From CAG-488 sp963625295 (lineage in GTDB: Bacteria > Bacillota > Clostridia > Oscillospirales > Acutalibacteraceae): DNA of 12,155 nucleotides. The stretch spans positions 1 through 12,155 of the forward strand of contig CAVFTC010000061.1 of assembly GCA_963625295.1 (NCBI GenBank). Direction: 5' to 3'. Made by a program: the position numbers and the translations under genes. The notes beneath the pieces are model-generated. The model was not told where the DNA came from. It did not search any database and worked only from the letters and a program-made list of their open reading frames with translations. Positions 1-6,606 of this stretch are shown piece after piece. The stretch's first letter is position 1. Every line of letters starts with the position of its first letter.

Positions 1-30
1 GCGGATTCGGGACTTTCACCCGTTAGAAAT

Positions 31-48
31 GTGCGCCGCCAGGCGCAC
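31..48. repeat. Short GC-rich stem-loop at left edge
   Basis: Perfect 7-bp inverted repeat, GTGCGCC (31-37) and GGCGCAC (42-48), with a 4-base loop, lying directly against the liv terminator. Neither strand has a T-run right after this stem, so it is not a standard terminator by itself. It may belong to a longer intergenic element that continues left of the window. Confidence 0.5.
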
Positions 49-49
49 C

Positions 50-92
50 AAAAAAACCGTACCGAGTAAATTCATTCCCGGTACGGTTTTTT
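50..92. terminator. Bidirectional Rho-independent terminator after livF
   Basis: Perfect 8-bp stem CCGTACCG (57-64) with CGGTACGG (79-86), a 14-base loop, an A-run before it (50-56) and a T-run after it (87-92). On the minus strand it lies 13 bases past the livF stop and ends the liv operon. The A/T tracts on both sides mean it should also stop rightward transcription coming from beyond the left edge. Confidence 0.92.
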
Positions 93-105
93 GTATGCAA
101 TTTTA

Positions 106-816
106 TCAGCCGCCGAGGTAAGCTTTTTTAACCTCGTCGCTCTCCATAAGCTCCTTGCCTGTGCCCGAAAGAACGATCTTTCCGGTTTCGAGAACATAGG
201 CTCTGTCGGATATTGCAAGGCTCTTACCTGCGTTCTGCTCAACAAGCAGAATCGTTGTTCCGTCCTTGTTGATATCCTTGATTATTTCAAATACCTGATC
301 GACAAGCAGCGGAGAAAGTCCCATCGAAGGCTCATCCATCATAAGAAGCTTCGGGTGACTCATAAGAGCACGACCCATTGCGAGCATCTGCTGCTCGCCG
401 CCGGAAAGCGTACCGGCTATCTGATTTTTACGCTCCTTAAGTCGTGGGAAACGGGTGTATATCTTCTCGATATCCTCCTTGAGGTTTTTCTTGTCCTTAA
501 GTGCGAACGCACCCATGAGCAGGTTGTCATAAACCGAAAGCTCCTGAAAAATTCTGCGTCCCTCCGGACACTGCGTCATGCCCATTTCAACTATCTTGTG
601 GCAGGGAGTTTTGGTGATATCCTTGCCCTCGTAGCTCACATGACCCTCACGGATCGGGATAAGACCCATTATCGACTGCATCGTTGTTGTCTTTCCTGCG
701 CCGTTTGCACCGATGAGCGTTACGATCTCGCCTTGGTTTACCTCAAAGCTGATACCGTTGATCGCCTGTATAACTCCGTAGTAGACAGAAAGGTCTTTAA
801 CTTCCAACATTGCCAT
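106..816 (-). CDS. livF: Branched-chain amino-acid ABC transporter ATP-binding protein LivF
   Basis: One of the two ATPases that power uptake by the LivHM permease at the inner face of the membrane. The 236-residue protein has Walker A GANGAGKT (36-43), Q-loop Gln82, the ABC signature LSGGEQQ (137-143) and Walker B LLMMDEP (157-163). The run DEPSMGLSP and the LVEQN segment, with Gln194 where most ABC ATPases have the H-loop His, are typical of LivF and separate it from LivG. An upstream in-frame ATG at 846 would add ten residues inside livG. The start at 816 is preferred because GGAGG at 826-830 sits 8 bases before it. It begins 4 bases after livG and is the last gene of the operon. Exact substrate cannot be read from the ATPase. 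Confidence 0.95.
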   Translation of the reverse strand: MAMLEVKDLSVYYGVIQAINGISFEVNQGEIVTLIGANGAGKTTTMQSIMGLIPIREGHVSYEGKDITKTPCHKIVEMGMTQCPEGRRIFQELSVYDNLLMGAFALKDKKNLKEDIEKIYTRFPRLKERKNQIAGTLSGGEQQMLAMGRALMSHPKLLMMDEPSMGLSPLLVDQVFEIIKDINKDGTTILLVEQNAGKSLAISDRAYVLETGKIVLSGTGKELMESDEVKKAYLGG

Positions 817-820
817 AACA

Positions 821-1591
821 TCAACCTCCGATATAAGCCTTGACAACCTCGGGATCGTTGAGGGCGTCGTCTACCTTGCCCTGACAAAGAACCGTACCGA
901 AGTTGAGAACCGTAATTTCATCGCAAAGACCCGAAACGAATTTAAGGTCATGCTCAATGAGAAGAATCGTAATGCCGAAATTGTCACGGAGATATCTCAC
1001 CGTGTCCATAAGCTCCTGAGTTTCGTGGGGATTCATACCTGCCGCCGGCTCGTCGAGAAGCAGAAGCTTCGGATTCGTTGCAAGAGCACGGGCGATTTCA
1101 AGCTTTCTCTGCTTGCCGTAGGGAAGGTTGCAGGCAAGGTTGTTTCTCTCCTCGTAAAGATCAAAAATCTTAAGGATCTCCTTTGCCTTGTCCCTCATTC
1201 TGGCCTCTGTATCATAATGCTTCGGGAGCTTTACCATGCTGATAAACGGGTTGCATTTAAACTCGGGCTGATTGTGAAGTCCGACAAGAACATTTCTGAT
1301 AACGCTCATGTTGTTGAAAAGGCGAATATTCTGGAAGGTTCTTGCAATGCCCTTGTGGTTTATCTTTTCCTGAGTTTTTCCGTTCAATTCCTCGCCGTCA
1401 AGGTAAAATGTACCTGTCGTGGGCTTGTAAACACCGGTAAGGAGATTAAAAACCGTGGTTTTTCCTGCACCGTTGGGGCCGATAAGTCCATAGATCTGAC
1501 CCTTTTTTATCTGCAAATTAACATCCTGAACCGCCTTGAGTCCGCCGAATGAAATGCCGAGATTTTTTGTTTCAAGAACATAGTCAGCCAT
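821..1591 (-). CDS. livG: Branched-chain amino-acid ABC transporter ATP-binding protein LivG
   Basis: Second ATPase of the liv importer, expected to pair with LivF under the LivHM channel. The 256-residue protein has Walker A GPNGAGKT (38-45), Q-loop Gln87, a LivG-type degenerate signature LPYGKQ (156-161), Walker B LLLLDEP (176-182) and H-loop His214. The stretch EPAAGMNP after Walker B is characteristic of LivG. Length matches the family. The start lies 2 bases after the livM stop, with an AAAGGGGG ribosome binding site about 9 bases upstream, so translation is probably coupled to livM. Nothing looks truncated or unusual. Confidence 0.95.
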   Translation of the reverse strand: MADYVLETKNLGISFGGLKAVQDVNLQIKKGQIYGLIGPNGAGKTTVFNLLTGVYKPTTGTFYLDGEELNGKTQEKINHKGIARTFQNIRLFNNMSVIRNVLVGLHNQPEFKCNPFISMVKLPKHYDTEARMRDKAKEILKIFDLYEERNNLACNLPYGKQRKLEIARALATNPKLLLLDEPAAGMNPHETQELMDTVRYLRDNFGITILLIEHDLKFVSGLCDEITVLNFGTVLCQGKVDDALNDPEVVKAYIGG

Positions 1592-1593
1592 GC

Positions 1594-2733
1594 TTATTTG
1601 CCCCCTTTCTCGGGTTTATCGGGTTTGAACGGGTCGTTCTGCTTTACATCCGTTGAGAGAACCTCGTCCATGCGGATCTTTGTCGTAACAACATCCCATC
1701 TGTTCGTATCTCCGTACTGCTTTGAGGGATTCTTTCTGAGCTTTTCACGAAGCTTGTTTGCGACTGAAAATCTCTCTCTGATGCTCTTGAGAGCCGGAGC
1801 ATTGTTGAAGATAACAACAACAATGAGGATAATCGCATAAACGAGATACTTCAAAGCCGCCAAATCGCCCGAGAGCTGAGTCTGGAGCTGGAAGTTGAGG
1901 TAGGTAATGAATACGGCGGAAATGATAGAGCCTGTGATGTTGCCCATGCCGCCGAGAACGACCATAACAAGGATTTCGATTGAATAGTTGAACGAGAAGA
2001 ACGAGTAAACGACCGGTGTAACATATGAGCCGTAGATAACGCCCGCCATGCCTGCGAAGAATGCGGCAAAGACGAAAACGAACAGCTTGTAATAGGTGAT
2101 GTTAATGCCCATCGCCTTTGCGGCTATCTCGTTGTCACGGATAGCGGTGATTGCACGGCCGTGCTTGCTTCTGATAATATTCTGAATAAGGAAAAGTGAG
2201 ATAAGAACCGTAACAAGAGCAACAATATAAAGGTCGTTGCCGTACTTCTTGGTCGAAAGACCGAGAGCTGCGCCGAAGGTCGGAAGGTTCTTGAAGATTG
2301 TTCTGACGATTTCACCGAACGCCAGCGTAACGATTGCAAGATAGTCGCCCTTAAGTCGCAGAGCCGGAAGTCCGATTATTAAACCAAATACTGCGGCAAC
2401 AAGTCCGCCGATAAGCATTGAAATAATGAGCACAAGAAGCTTTGAATCCATTACATTGTAAAGCTCCTTTGCAATGTAGCAGCCAATGTATGCGCCGACA
2501 CACATGAATCCGGCATGTCCGAGTGACAGCTCACCGAGGAATCCGACAACGAGGTTAAGCGAAACGGCAAGCAAAATGCTGTATGCCATCTGAGCGAGCA
2601 GTCCTGAGCTTGAACGGGGAAGATTGCCGAAGGTCGAGATGAGGAGAGGAACAACGAGCATTACAATAATAATAAGGTAATTGAACGAATCCTTTATTCT
2701 TATGCCCTTTTTAATATTCTTAAGATAATTCAT
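1594..2733 (-). CDS. livM: Branched-chain amino-acid ABC transporter permease LivM
   Basis: Membrane permease subunit forming the channel with LivH. The 379-residue protein has many hydrophobic segments between about residues 18 and 310 and LivM-type conserved stretches: LSLGHAGF (69-76), KGDYLAIVTLAFGEI (128-142), IRDNEIAAKAMGIN (198-211, the cytoplasmic loop that contacts the ATPases) and GGMGNITG (261-268). After the last membrane segment comes a charged tail of about 65 residues (315-379), rich in Lys, Asp and Pro, which is probably cytoplasmic and lies outside the permease core. The gene starts 3 bases after livH with a GGGAGAAGG ribosome binding site, and is followed 2 bases later by livG. 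Confidence 0.94.
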   Translation of the reverse strand: MNYLKNIKKGIRIKDSFNYLIIIVMLVVPLLISTFGNLPRSSSGLLAQMAYSILLAVSLNLVVGFLGELSLGHAGFMCVGAYIGCYIAKELYNVMDSKLLVLIISMLIGGLVAAVFGLIIGLPALRLKGDYLAIVTLAFGEIVRTIFKNLPTFGAALGLSTKKYGNDLYIVALVTVLISLFLIQNIIRSKHGRAITAIRDNEIAAKAMGINITYYKLFVFVFAAFFAGMAGVIYGSYVTPVVYSFFSFNYSIEILVMVVLGGMGNITGSIISAVFITYLNFQLQTQLSGDLAALKYLVYAIILIVVVIFNNAPALKSIRERFSVANKLREKLRKNPSKQYGDTNRWDVVTTKIRMDEVLSTDVKQNDPFKPDKPEKGGK

Positions 2734-2736
2734 AGC

Positions 2737-3603
2737 TTATACCTTCTCCCTTCTCTTCTTGCCGAGGATACCGATGGGTCTTACGAGGAGTATAACTATC
2801 AGCAATGAGAATTCAATGGCGGTTGCATAAGGAGCAAGAGCCGGAACACTCAAAGCAAGCTTTTCGACAACGCCGAGAATAACGCCGCCGAGCATTGCGC
2901 CGGGAATCGAGCCGATACCGCCGATAACCGCAGCGGCAAACGCCTTGATACCGGGCATTGAGCCGAGTGTCGGGCTGATTGACGGAATCTGCATGAGGTA
3001 GAAAACACCTGCGCAAGCCGCAAGAGCCGAACCGATAGCAAAGGTTATCATGATAATCTTGTTTACATTAACGCCCATGAGCTGAGCCGCTCCCCTATCC
3101 TCGGAAACAGCCTGCATGGCACGACCTGTTCTTGTATAATTTACGAAAAGGGTAAGTGCAACCATGATAACGGCTCCGACAACGAGGGTAAGTATCGTGT
3201 TGAGGTTAAGCTCCGCCGAGCCGACGCTGACCATGCGTGTTTCGGTAAGCGTGATAGCTCTGCTCTTTGAGCCGAAGATAAGCTGCGCAATACTCTGGAG
3301 AAGATAGCTGACGCCGATTGCTGTAATAAGAACGGCGAGCGGCGACGCACCTCTCAAGGGCTTATAGGCAACTCTTTCAACAACGATGCCGACGACTGTG
3401 CAGATAACAACTGCAGCAATTACGCCAAGAATCGGGTGTCCGGTCGTTTCGAGGGTGACGAGGATAGCATAAGCGCCGACCATGATAATATCACCGTGGG
3501 CAAAGTTCAGCATCTTGGCGATACCGTAAACCATTGTGTAGCCCAAAGCGATAAGAGCATAGATAGCTCCCAGGCTGAGTCCGTCCAAAATTGTAGACAA
3601 CAT
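2737..3603 (-). CDS. livH: Branched-chain amino-acid ABC transporter permease LivH
   Basis: Partner permease of LivM. The 288-residue protein is hydrophobic throughout and opens with the family pattern LDGLSLGAIYALIALGYTMVYG, here split as LDGLSLGAIYALIA then LGYTMVYG, followed by MLNFAHGD. Near the C-terminus it has GGIGSIPGAMLGG, the loop that docks on the ATPases. The open frame extends 36 codons further upstream through the intergenic stem-loops. The start at 3603 is preferred because AAGGAG (3612-3617) lies 8 bases before it and the extra residues look like translated non-coding DNA. It follows livJ after a 233-bp gap with three stem-loops, so its level may be set separately from the binding protein. 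Confidence 0.94.
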   Translation of the reverse strand: MLSTILDGLSLGAIYALIALGYTMVYGIAKMLNFAHGDIIMVGAYAILVTLETTGHPILGVIAAVVICTVVGIVVERVAYKPLRGASPLAVLITAIGVSYLLQSIAQLIFGSKSRAITLTETRMVSVGSAELNLNTILTLVVGAVIMVALTLFVNYTRTGRAMQAVSEDRGAAQLMGVNVNKIIMITFAIGSALAACAGVFYLMQIPSISPTLGSMPGIKAFAAAVIGGIGSIPGAMLGGVILGVVEKLALSVPALAPYATAIEFSLLIVILLVRPIGILGKKRREKV

Positions 3604-3611
3604 TTGATCTA

Positions 3612-3617
3612 CTCCTT
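3612..3617 (-). promoter_or_regulatory. livH ribosome binding site
   Basis: AAGGAG on the minus strand, 8 bases before the ATG at 3603. It fixes the livH start and rules out the longer in-frame start at 3711. Confidence 0.85.
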
Positions 3618-3638
3618 TTCGTTTATTTCTGGAAAAGC

Positions 3639-3695
3639 TTAAGGCAATACTGCACAAATTGATGCGCACGCCTTGCTTGTGCGGTGTTGCCTTAA
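3639..3695. repeat. Imperfect inverted repeat, MITE-like (copy A)
   Basis: Arm TTAAGGCAATACTGCACAA (3639-3657) and arm TTGTGCGGTGTTGCCTTAA (3677-3695) are inverted copies matching at 17 of 19 positions, around a 19-base centre. The right arm matches 11951-11969 (after ksgA) at 18 of 19 positions. The structure lies between livJ and livH, just upstream of the livH ribosome binding site. It could be a small mobile-derived repeat or a structured mRNA element; no transposase is present. Confidence 0.7.
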
Positions 3696-3756
3696 ACCGC
3701 TGACCAATCAATACCTGTTTAATTGGCTTGCAGATACAGATTGATCGGCGGTTTAA
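3692..3756. repeat. Long interrupted inverted repeat between livJ and livH
   Basis: Two 26-base arms (3692-3717 and 3731-3756) around a 13-base loop, with 21 of 26 positions paired by Watson-Crick rules. The outer nine pairs (TTAAACCGC with GCGGTTTAA) are perfect. In the minus-strand RNA, two of the interruptions (3704 with 3744 and 3714 with 3734) become G-U wobbles. Its first four bases overlap the end of the 3639-3695 repeat. It probably folds in the livJ-livH transcript. Confidence 0.7.
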
Positions 3757-3778
3757 ATCGTCGTTTTTTAAAATACAC

Positions 3779-3808
3779 CTTTACGGGTGTCGATTGACAC
3801 CCGTAAAG
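3779..3808 (-). terminator. Perfect stem-loop after livJ (leaky terminator or 3' stabiliser)
   Basis: Perfect 13-bp stem, CTTTACGGGTGTC (3779-3791) with GACACCCGTAAAG (3796-3808), and a GATT loop. On the minus strand it comes 28 bases after the livJ stop. It is followed by GGTGTATTTTAAAAAA, so the T-tract is late and broken. It may terminate part of the transcripts, or protect the livJ 3' end, which would leave more binding protein than permease. Confidence 0.7.
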
Positions 3809-3836
3809 ATTGAGTTATAAAATTCCGTATCTCGGA

Positions 3837-4985
3837 TTAAAGAACATCCTTGAACTGAAGAGCCTTGTTACATGCACCGGTTTCGTCCCAGGTCATTGTG
3901 CCGGTTGCACCGGTGAGTGAGAAATCGTCAGCTGTGATAGCAGCCTTAACCTTCTCGCAAAGATCGCTCGGGCTGATTGTTACATCGTCAACGCCGGCAG
4001 CCTTCATTGCATTGTAGATAGCGTAAACAGCGTCGTATCCGTCAGCAGCGAACTGGTCGGGAGTCTCGCCGTACTTTGCCTTGTAAGCGGTAACAAACTT
4101 GCTTACCGTTGCGTCGGTGCTGTCTGCATCAAACGGAGTGATGTACTTAACCTTGTTTGTAACGGTCTTGGAATCGATAAGAGCTGCGATTCCGTCGAAT
4201 CCGTCAGAGCCGACGAGGTCAGCCTTGCAGCCCTTAGCGGTTGCTGCCTTGCAGATAAGCGAGCCTTCCTGATAGTACATCGGGAGGAAGATAACATCGC
4301 AATCCTTGAGCTGCTCAATCTGAGTTGAGAAGTCCTTGTTGTTCTCAGCGTCAAAAGTAGCCGACTTGAAGCTTACGCCCTTAGCGTCCATCTCAGCCTT
4401 GAAAGCGTCGTAGATACCTGTTGAATATGTGTCGCTGGTGTTGTAGATAACACCGATGTTCTTGTAGTTCTTGATAAGGTCGTCTGCACCGAGAGTACCC
4501 TGATCCGGATCGCCGAAGCAAACACGGAAGCCGTTGTCTCTGCCCTCGATAACCTTAGCTGCGGAAGCTGACGGAGTGATGAAGAAGAGGTTGTCCTCAA
4601 CAGCACTTGCGCCGAAAGCGTCGCAGGAGTCCGTTGTAACGGAACCGAGCGAGATCTGCATACCTGCTTCAAGAAGCGAGTTGTAACCGGTTGTTGCATC
4701 CTGAGCCGTTGCCTTGTCGTCCTTCATGTCAAACTTGAACTTAACGCCGTTAAGTCCGCCGGCTGCGTTGATCTCTTCAACAGCAAGAGTAGCACCGTTC
4801 TTTACAGAGTTACCGTAGGAAGCAGCATCACCCGTAAGAGGACCTGTTGTACCAATGAAATACTCTGTGTTGTTTGCGGTATAGTTACTGCCTGAGCTTT
4901 TTGTGCTGCCGCAAGCGGAGAAGCAGAGAGCCACAAAAGTAAGCGCGAGGACTGCCGCAAGAACCTTTTTTACTGACTTTTTCAT
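3837..4985 (-). CDS. livJ: Branched-chain amino-acid-type substrate-binding lipoprotein
   Basis: Extracellular solute receptor that delivers substrate to LivHM. The 382-residue protein starts with a lipoprotein signal: Lys-rich MKKSVKKV, a hydrophobic stretch, then FSAC with Cys25 as the probable lipidated residue, followed by a Ser/Thr/Asn-rich linker (26-40). The mature part is a type I periplasmic-binding fold of the Leu/Ile/Val receptor family, shown by IGTTGPLTGDAASYG (44-58) and AVEEINAAGGLNG (68-80). It is close to full family length. The start has AAGGAGG 7 bases upstream and a good sigma-A promoter beyond that. It is first in the liv operon. Related receptors also bind amides, urea or other amino acids, so branched-chain specificity is inferred from the neighbouring genes and overall family. 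Confidence 0.92.
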   Translation of the reverse strand: MKKSVKKVLAAVLALTFVALCFSACGSTKSSGSNYTANNTEYFIGTTGPLTGDAASYGNSVKNGATLAVEEINAAGGLNGVKFKFDMKDDKATAQDATTGYNSLLEAGMQISLGSVTTDSCDAFGASAVEDNLFFITPSASAAKVIEGRDNGFRVCFGDPDQGTLGADDLIKNYKNIGVIYNTSDTYSTGIYDAFKAEMDAKGVSFKSATFDAENNKDFSTQIEQLKDCDVIFLPMYYQEGSLICKAATAKGCKADLVGSDGFDGIAALIDSKTVTNKVKYITPFDADSTDATVSKFVTAYKAKYGETPDQFAADGYDAVYAIYNAMKAAGVDDVTISPSDLCEKVKAAITADDFSLTGATGTMTWDETGACNKALQFKDVL

Positions 4986-5030
4986 AAAATGACCTCCTTT
5001 TAATTTCCGAGCTGCTTGTGTAACTCGGTA

Positions 5031-5046
5031 ACATCATCTATGATGT
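5031..5046. promoter_or_regulatory. Palindrome at the expected livJ transcription start
   Basis: ACATCAT (5031-5037) and ATGATGT (5040-5046) form a perfect 7-bp inverted repeat with a 2-base centre. It spans the predicted livJ start point (about 5045), where a repressor would block transcription. That role is inferred from position only; no matching known operator is recognised. Confidence 0.4.
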
Positions 5047-5051
5047 GAATA

Positions 5052-5080
5052 ATGATACACTCATAATATTGAGTTGTCAA
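5052..5080 (-). promoter_or_regulatory. Sigma-A promoter of livJ operon
   Basis: On the minus strand, -35 TTGACA (5080-5075), 17-base spacer, -10 TATCAT (5057-5052). The -35 is perfect consensus and the -10 differs at one base. The expected start is near 5045, giving a leader of about 60 bases before livJ. Confidence 0.85.
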
Positions 5081-5155
5081 CAGGTAAATCCTAAAAATCC
5101 GTCGGTTTTTTAATGAATTTAGCTAAAAAAGAGAGCTGACTTTTGTGCATTTTAT

Positions 5156-5174
5156 ACATTACAAACCGTAATGT
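5156..5174. promoter_or_regulatory. Upstream inverted repeat near livJ promoter
   Basis: ACATTAC (5156-5162) and GTAATGT (5168-5174) with a 5-base centre, about 75-100 bases upstream of the livJ -35. A second short repeat, TGTCA-TTTT-TGACA, partly overlaps it (5172-5185). It is a possible regulator site; no specific factor can be named. Confidence 0.3.
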
Positions 5175-5226
5175 CATTTTTGACAAAGTGGTTTTATTCA
5201 AGCATGGGTATAAATATACAAATTGA

Positions 5227-5251
5227 CCAACAAATATCATGATTTTGTCGG
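5227..5251 (-). terminator. Weak stem-loop after the DUF6056-like gene
   Basis: CCAACAAA (5227-5234) pairs with TTTGTCGG (5244-5251), eight pairs with one G-U in the minus-strand RNA and a 9-base loop. It starts 15 bases after the stop codon. There is only a loose AT-rich tail, so it is a weak terminator candidate and some read-through into livJ is possible. No better terminator is seen between this gene and livJ. Confidence 0.35.
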
Positions 5252-5265
5252 CTAAAAATGTCGAT

Positions 5266-6606
5266 TTACCCCATTATCGGTATTTCCATGAAAAACCAGC
5301 TCAGGCAGTTAAGCAAAAGCATGACGGTCGATATAACTTTCACTGCGCTTTCCGTGATTCTTTTACCCTTGCTGTCCGTTGATGTTGTAAAAAGAATTGC
5401 AGCCGAAACAAGCGTAAGCATCTCCGAAAAGAAGAAAATCCGCTGTCCCGAAGCATAAATTGATGAGCTAAAGCCCAAAACAACTGCGCTGCACACCCCT
5501 GCCGCATAGCATATCAGTGCCGAAAGACCCGATTTCCTGTCTTTCAGTGCAATCATTACAAGCGAGGCTGCAATCAAAAGCAGCGTCAAAGTACAAACAA
5601 CTATAACAGCGATTCCGACTGTGTTGGATTCGCCCGATGTAAACATTTTCTCGAAGGTCTTATCCGGTATTGCTCCGCAAAAAATGAGTGAAAGAGCATT
5701 GCCGCCGATAAATGAAAGAGCAGAAAATGCCGCAAGCAAAATCGGCATTGCTTTTGCGGAATAAAGGCTTTTTAATTTCAATATCACCGCAATAATAAAA
5801 AACGCAAACACAACAGCCGACATCATAAAGCCGAACGCATAGTAATTTGACAGTCCGCACAGAAATTTATCGAATATTCCAAATTCGTCGAACCGTTCAA
5901 ATCCGTCCGCCTCAGCTTTCATTCTTCCGCTCATTCCCGGTGACGAGAAAAGAATATATGCCTGAAAAATGCAGAACGGAAGCGATACAAAATGATAGGC
6001 TTTAATGCTTTTTGCAGCAATCAGTGCAATCAATATTACAGAATAGAAGCCGAGCGTCAGTGCCGCCGATTGCTCCTGCGAACAAGCGACAAGAGCCGAA
6101 GCAGCCGATAAAATGAGCCATAGAATCCGTCTGTACTCTATTTTCATAAGGTCAAAAACGATTGGAATGAGCGTTATGACCATACAGCCGAACGGAAAAA
6201 GGTATGTCAGCGAGCCCGAAAACCAGAAGGCCGCAGGGTTCAGACAGCCGATAAAAACGAGAAACGGTATGCACACCGCAACGCCGTCCGCCCCATTCTC
6301 CGAAAACGAGCGCAACAGCTTCATTATAAAGTATACGACGGCAATCCACATCAGCGCCGCACAAAGCTTCCAAACGATCAGATTCGTTCGGAGGAAGCTC
6401 ATCGTCAAAAACTCGCATACAACCCTGCCCGAGATAGTTTCGTATCTCATTTTGAGCCAATCAATCAGGTCGAATCCGTTTTCACTCATTATCCCGAGAA
6501 AATGGCCGTCATCGGTCTTGACAATCAGCCTTGTGAACATGATATAAAACAGCGTGATCACCGTGCAAAATATCTGAAAGGGAGTATACTTTCTTTTCTT
6601 CATCAT
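5266..6606 (-). CDS. Polytopic membrane protein, DUF6056-like (possible GT-C fold)
   Basis: A 446-residue integral membrane protein of unknown function with roughly ten or more hydrophobic segments. After the first segment (about 10-28) come an acidic pair Asp32-Asp33 in TDDGHFLG and RYETISGRVV (54-63). This arrangement recalls DUF6056 proteins and GT-C membrane glycosyltransferases, whose acidic residues sit in the first outer loop. Another polar stretch, CSQEQSA (175-181), and a basic SGQRIFF (386-392) lie between hydrophobic segments. A glycan or lipid-linked sugar role is therefore possible but inferred. The open frame extends further upstream, but ATG-ATG at 6606/6603 follows GGAGGGGAG and overlaps the previous stop codon (ATGA), so translation is probably coupled. 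It is last in the metK unit. Confidence 0.75.
   Translation of the reverse strand: MMKKRKYTPFQIFCTVITLFYIMFTRLIVKTDDGHFLGIMSENGFDLIDWLKMRYETISGRVVCEFLTMSFLRTNLIVWKLCAALMWIAVVYFIMKLLRSFSENGADGVAVCIPFLVFIGCLNPAAFWFSGSLTYLFPFGCMVITLIPIVFDLMKIEYRRILWLILSAASALVACSQEQSAALTLGFYSVILIALIAAKSIKAYHFVSLPFCIFQAYILFSSPGMSGRMKAEADGFERFDEFGIFDKFLCGLSNYYAFGFMMSAVVFAFFIIAVILKLKSLYSAKAMPILLAAFSALSFIGGNALSLIFCGAIPDKTFEKMFTSGESNTVGIAVIVVCTLTLLLIAASLVMIALKDRKSGLSALICYAAGVCSAVVLGFSSSIYASGQRIFFFSEMLTLVSAAILFTTSTDSKGKRITESAVKVISTVMLLLNCLSWFFMEIPIMG

Noticed and set aside
91..843. 250-codon plus-strand open frame opposite livF
   Set aside because: Runs antisense across a clear ABC ATPase, has no ribosome binding site, and its protein resembles nothing; it is an effect of codon use in livF.
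3604..3711. 36-codon N-terminal extension of LivH
   Set aside because: It translates through the intergenic inverted repeat, and the ATG at 3603 has a strong ribosome binding site and the conserved family start.
5180..5214. Plus-strand promoter TTGACA with TATAAA
   Set aside because: The spacer is 23 bases, too long for sigma-A, and no plus-strand gene follows.
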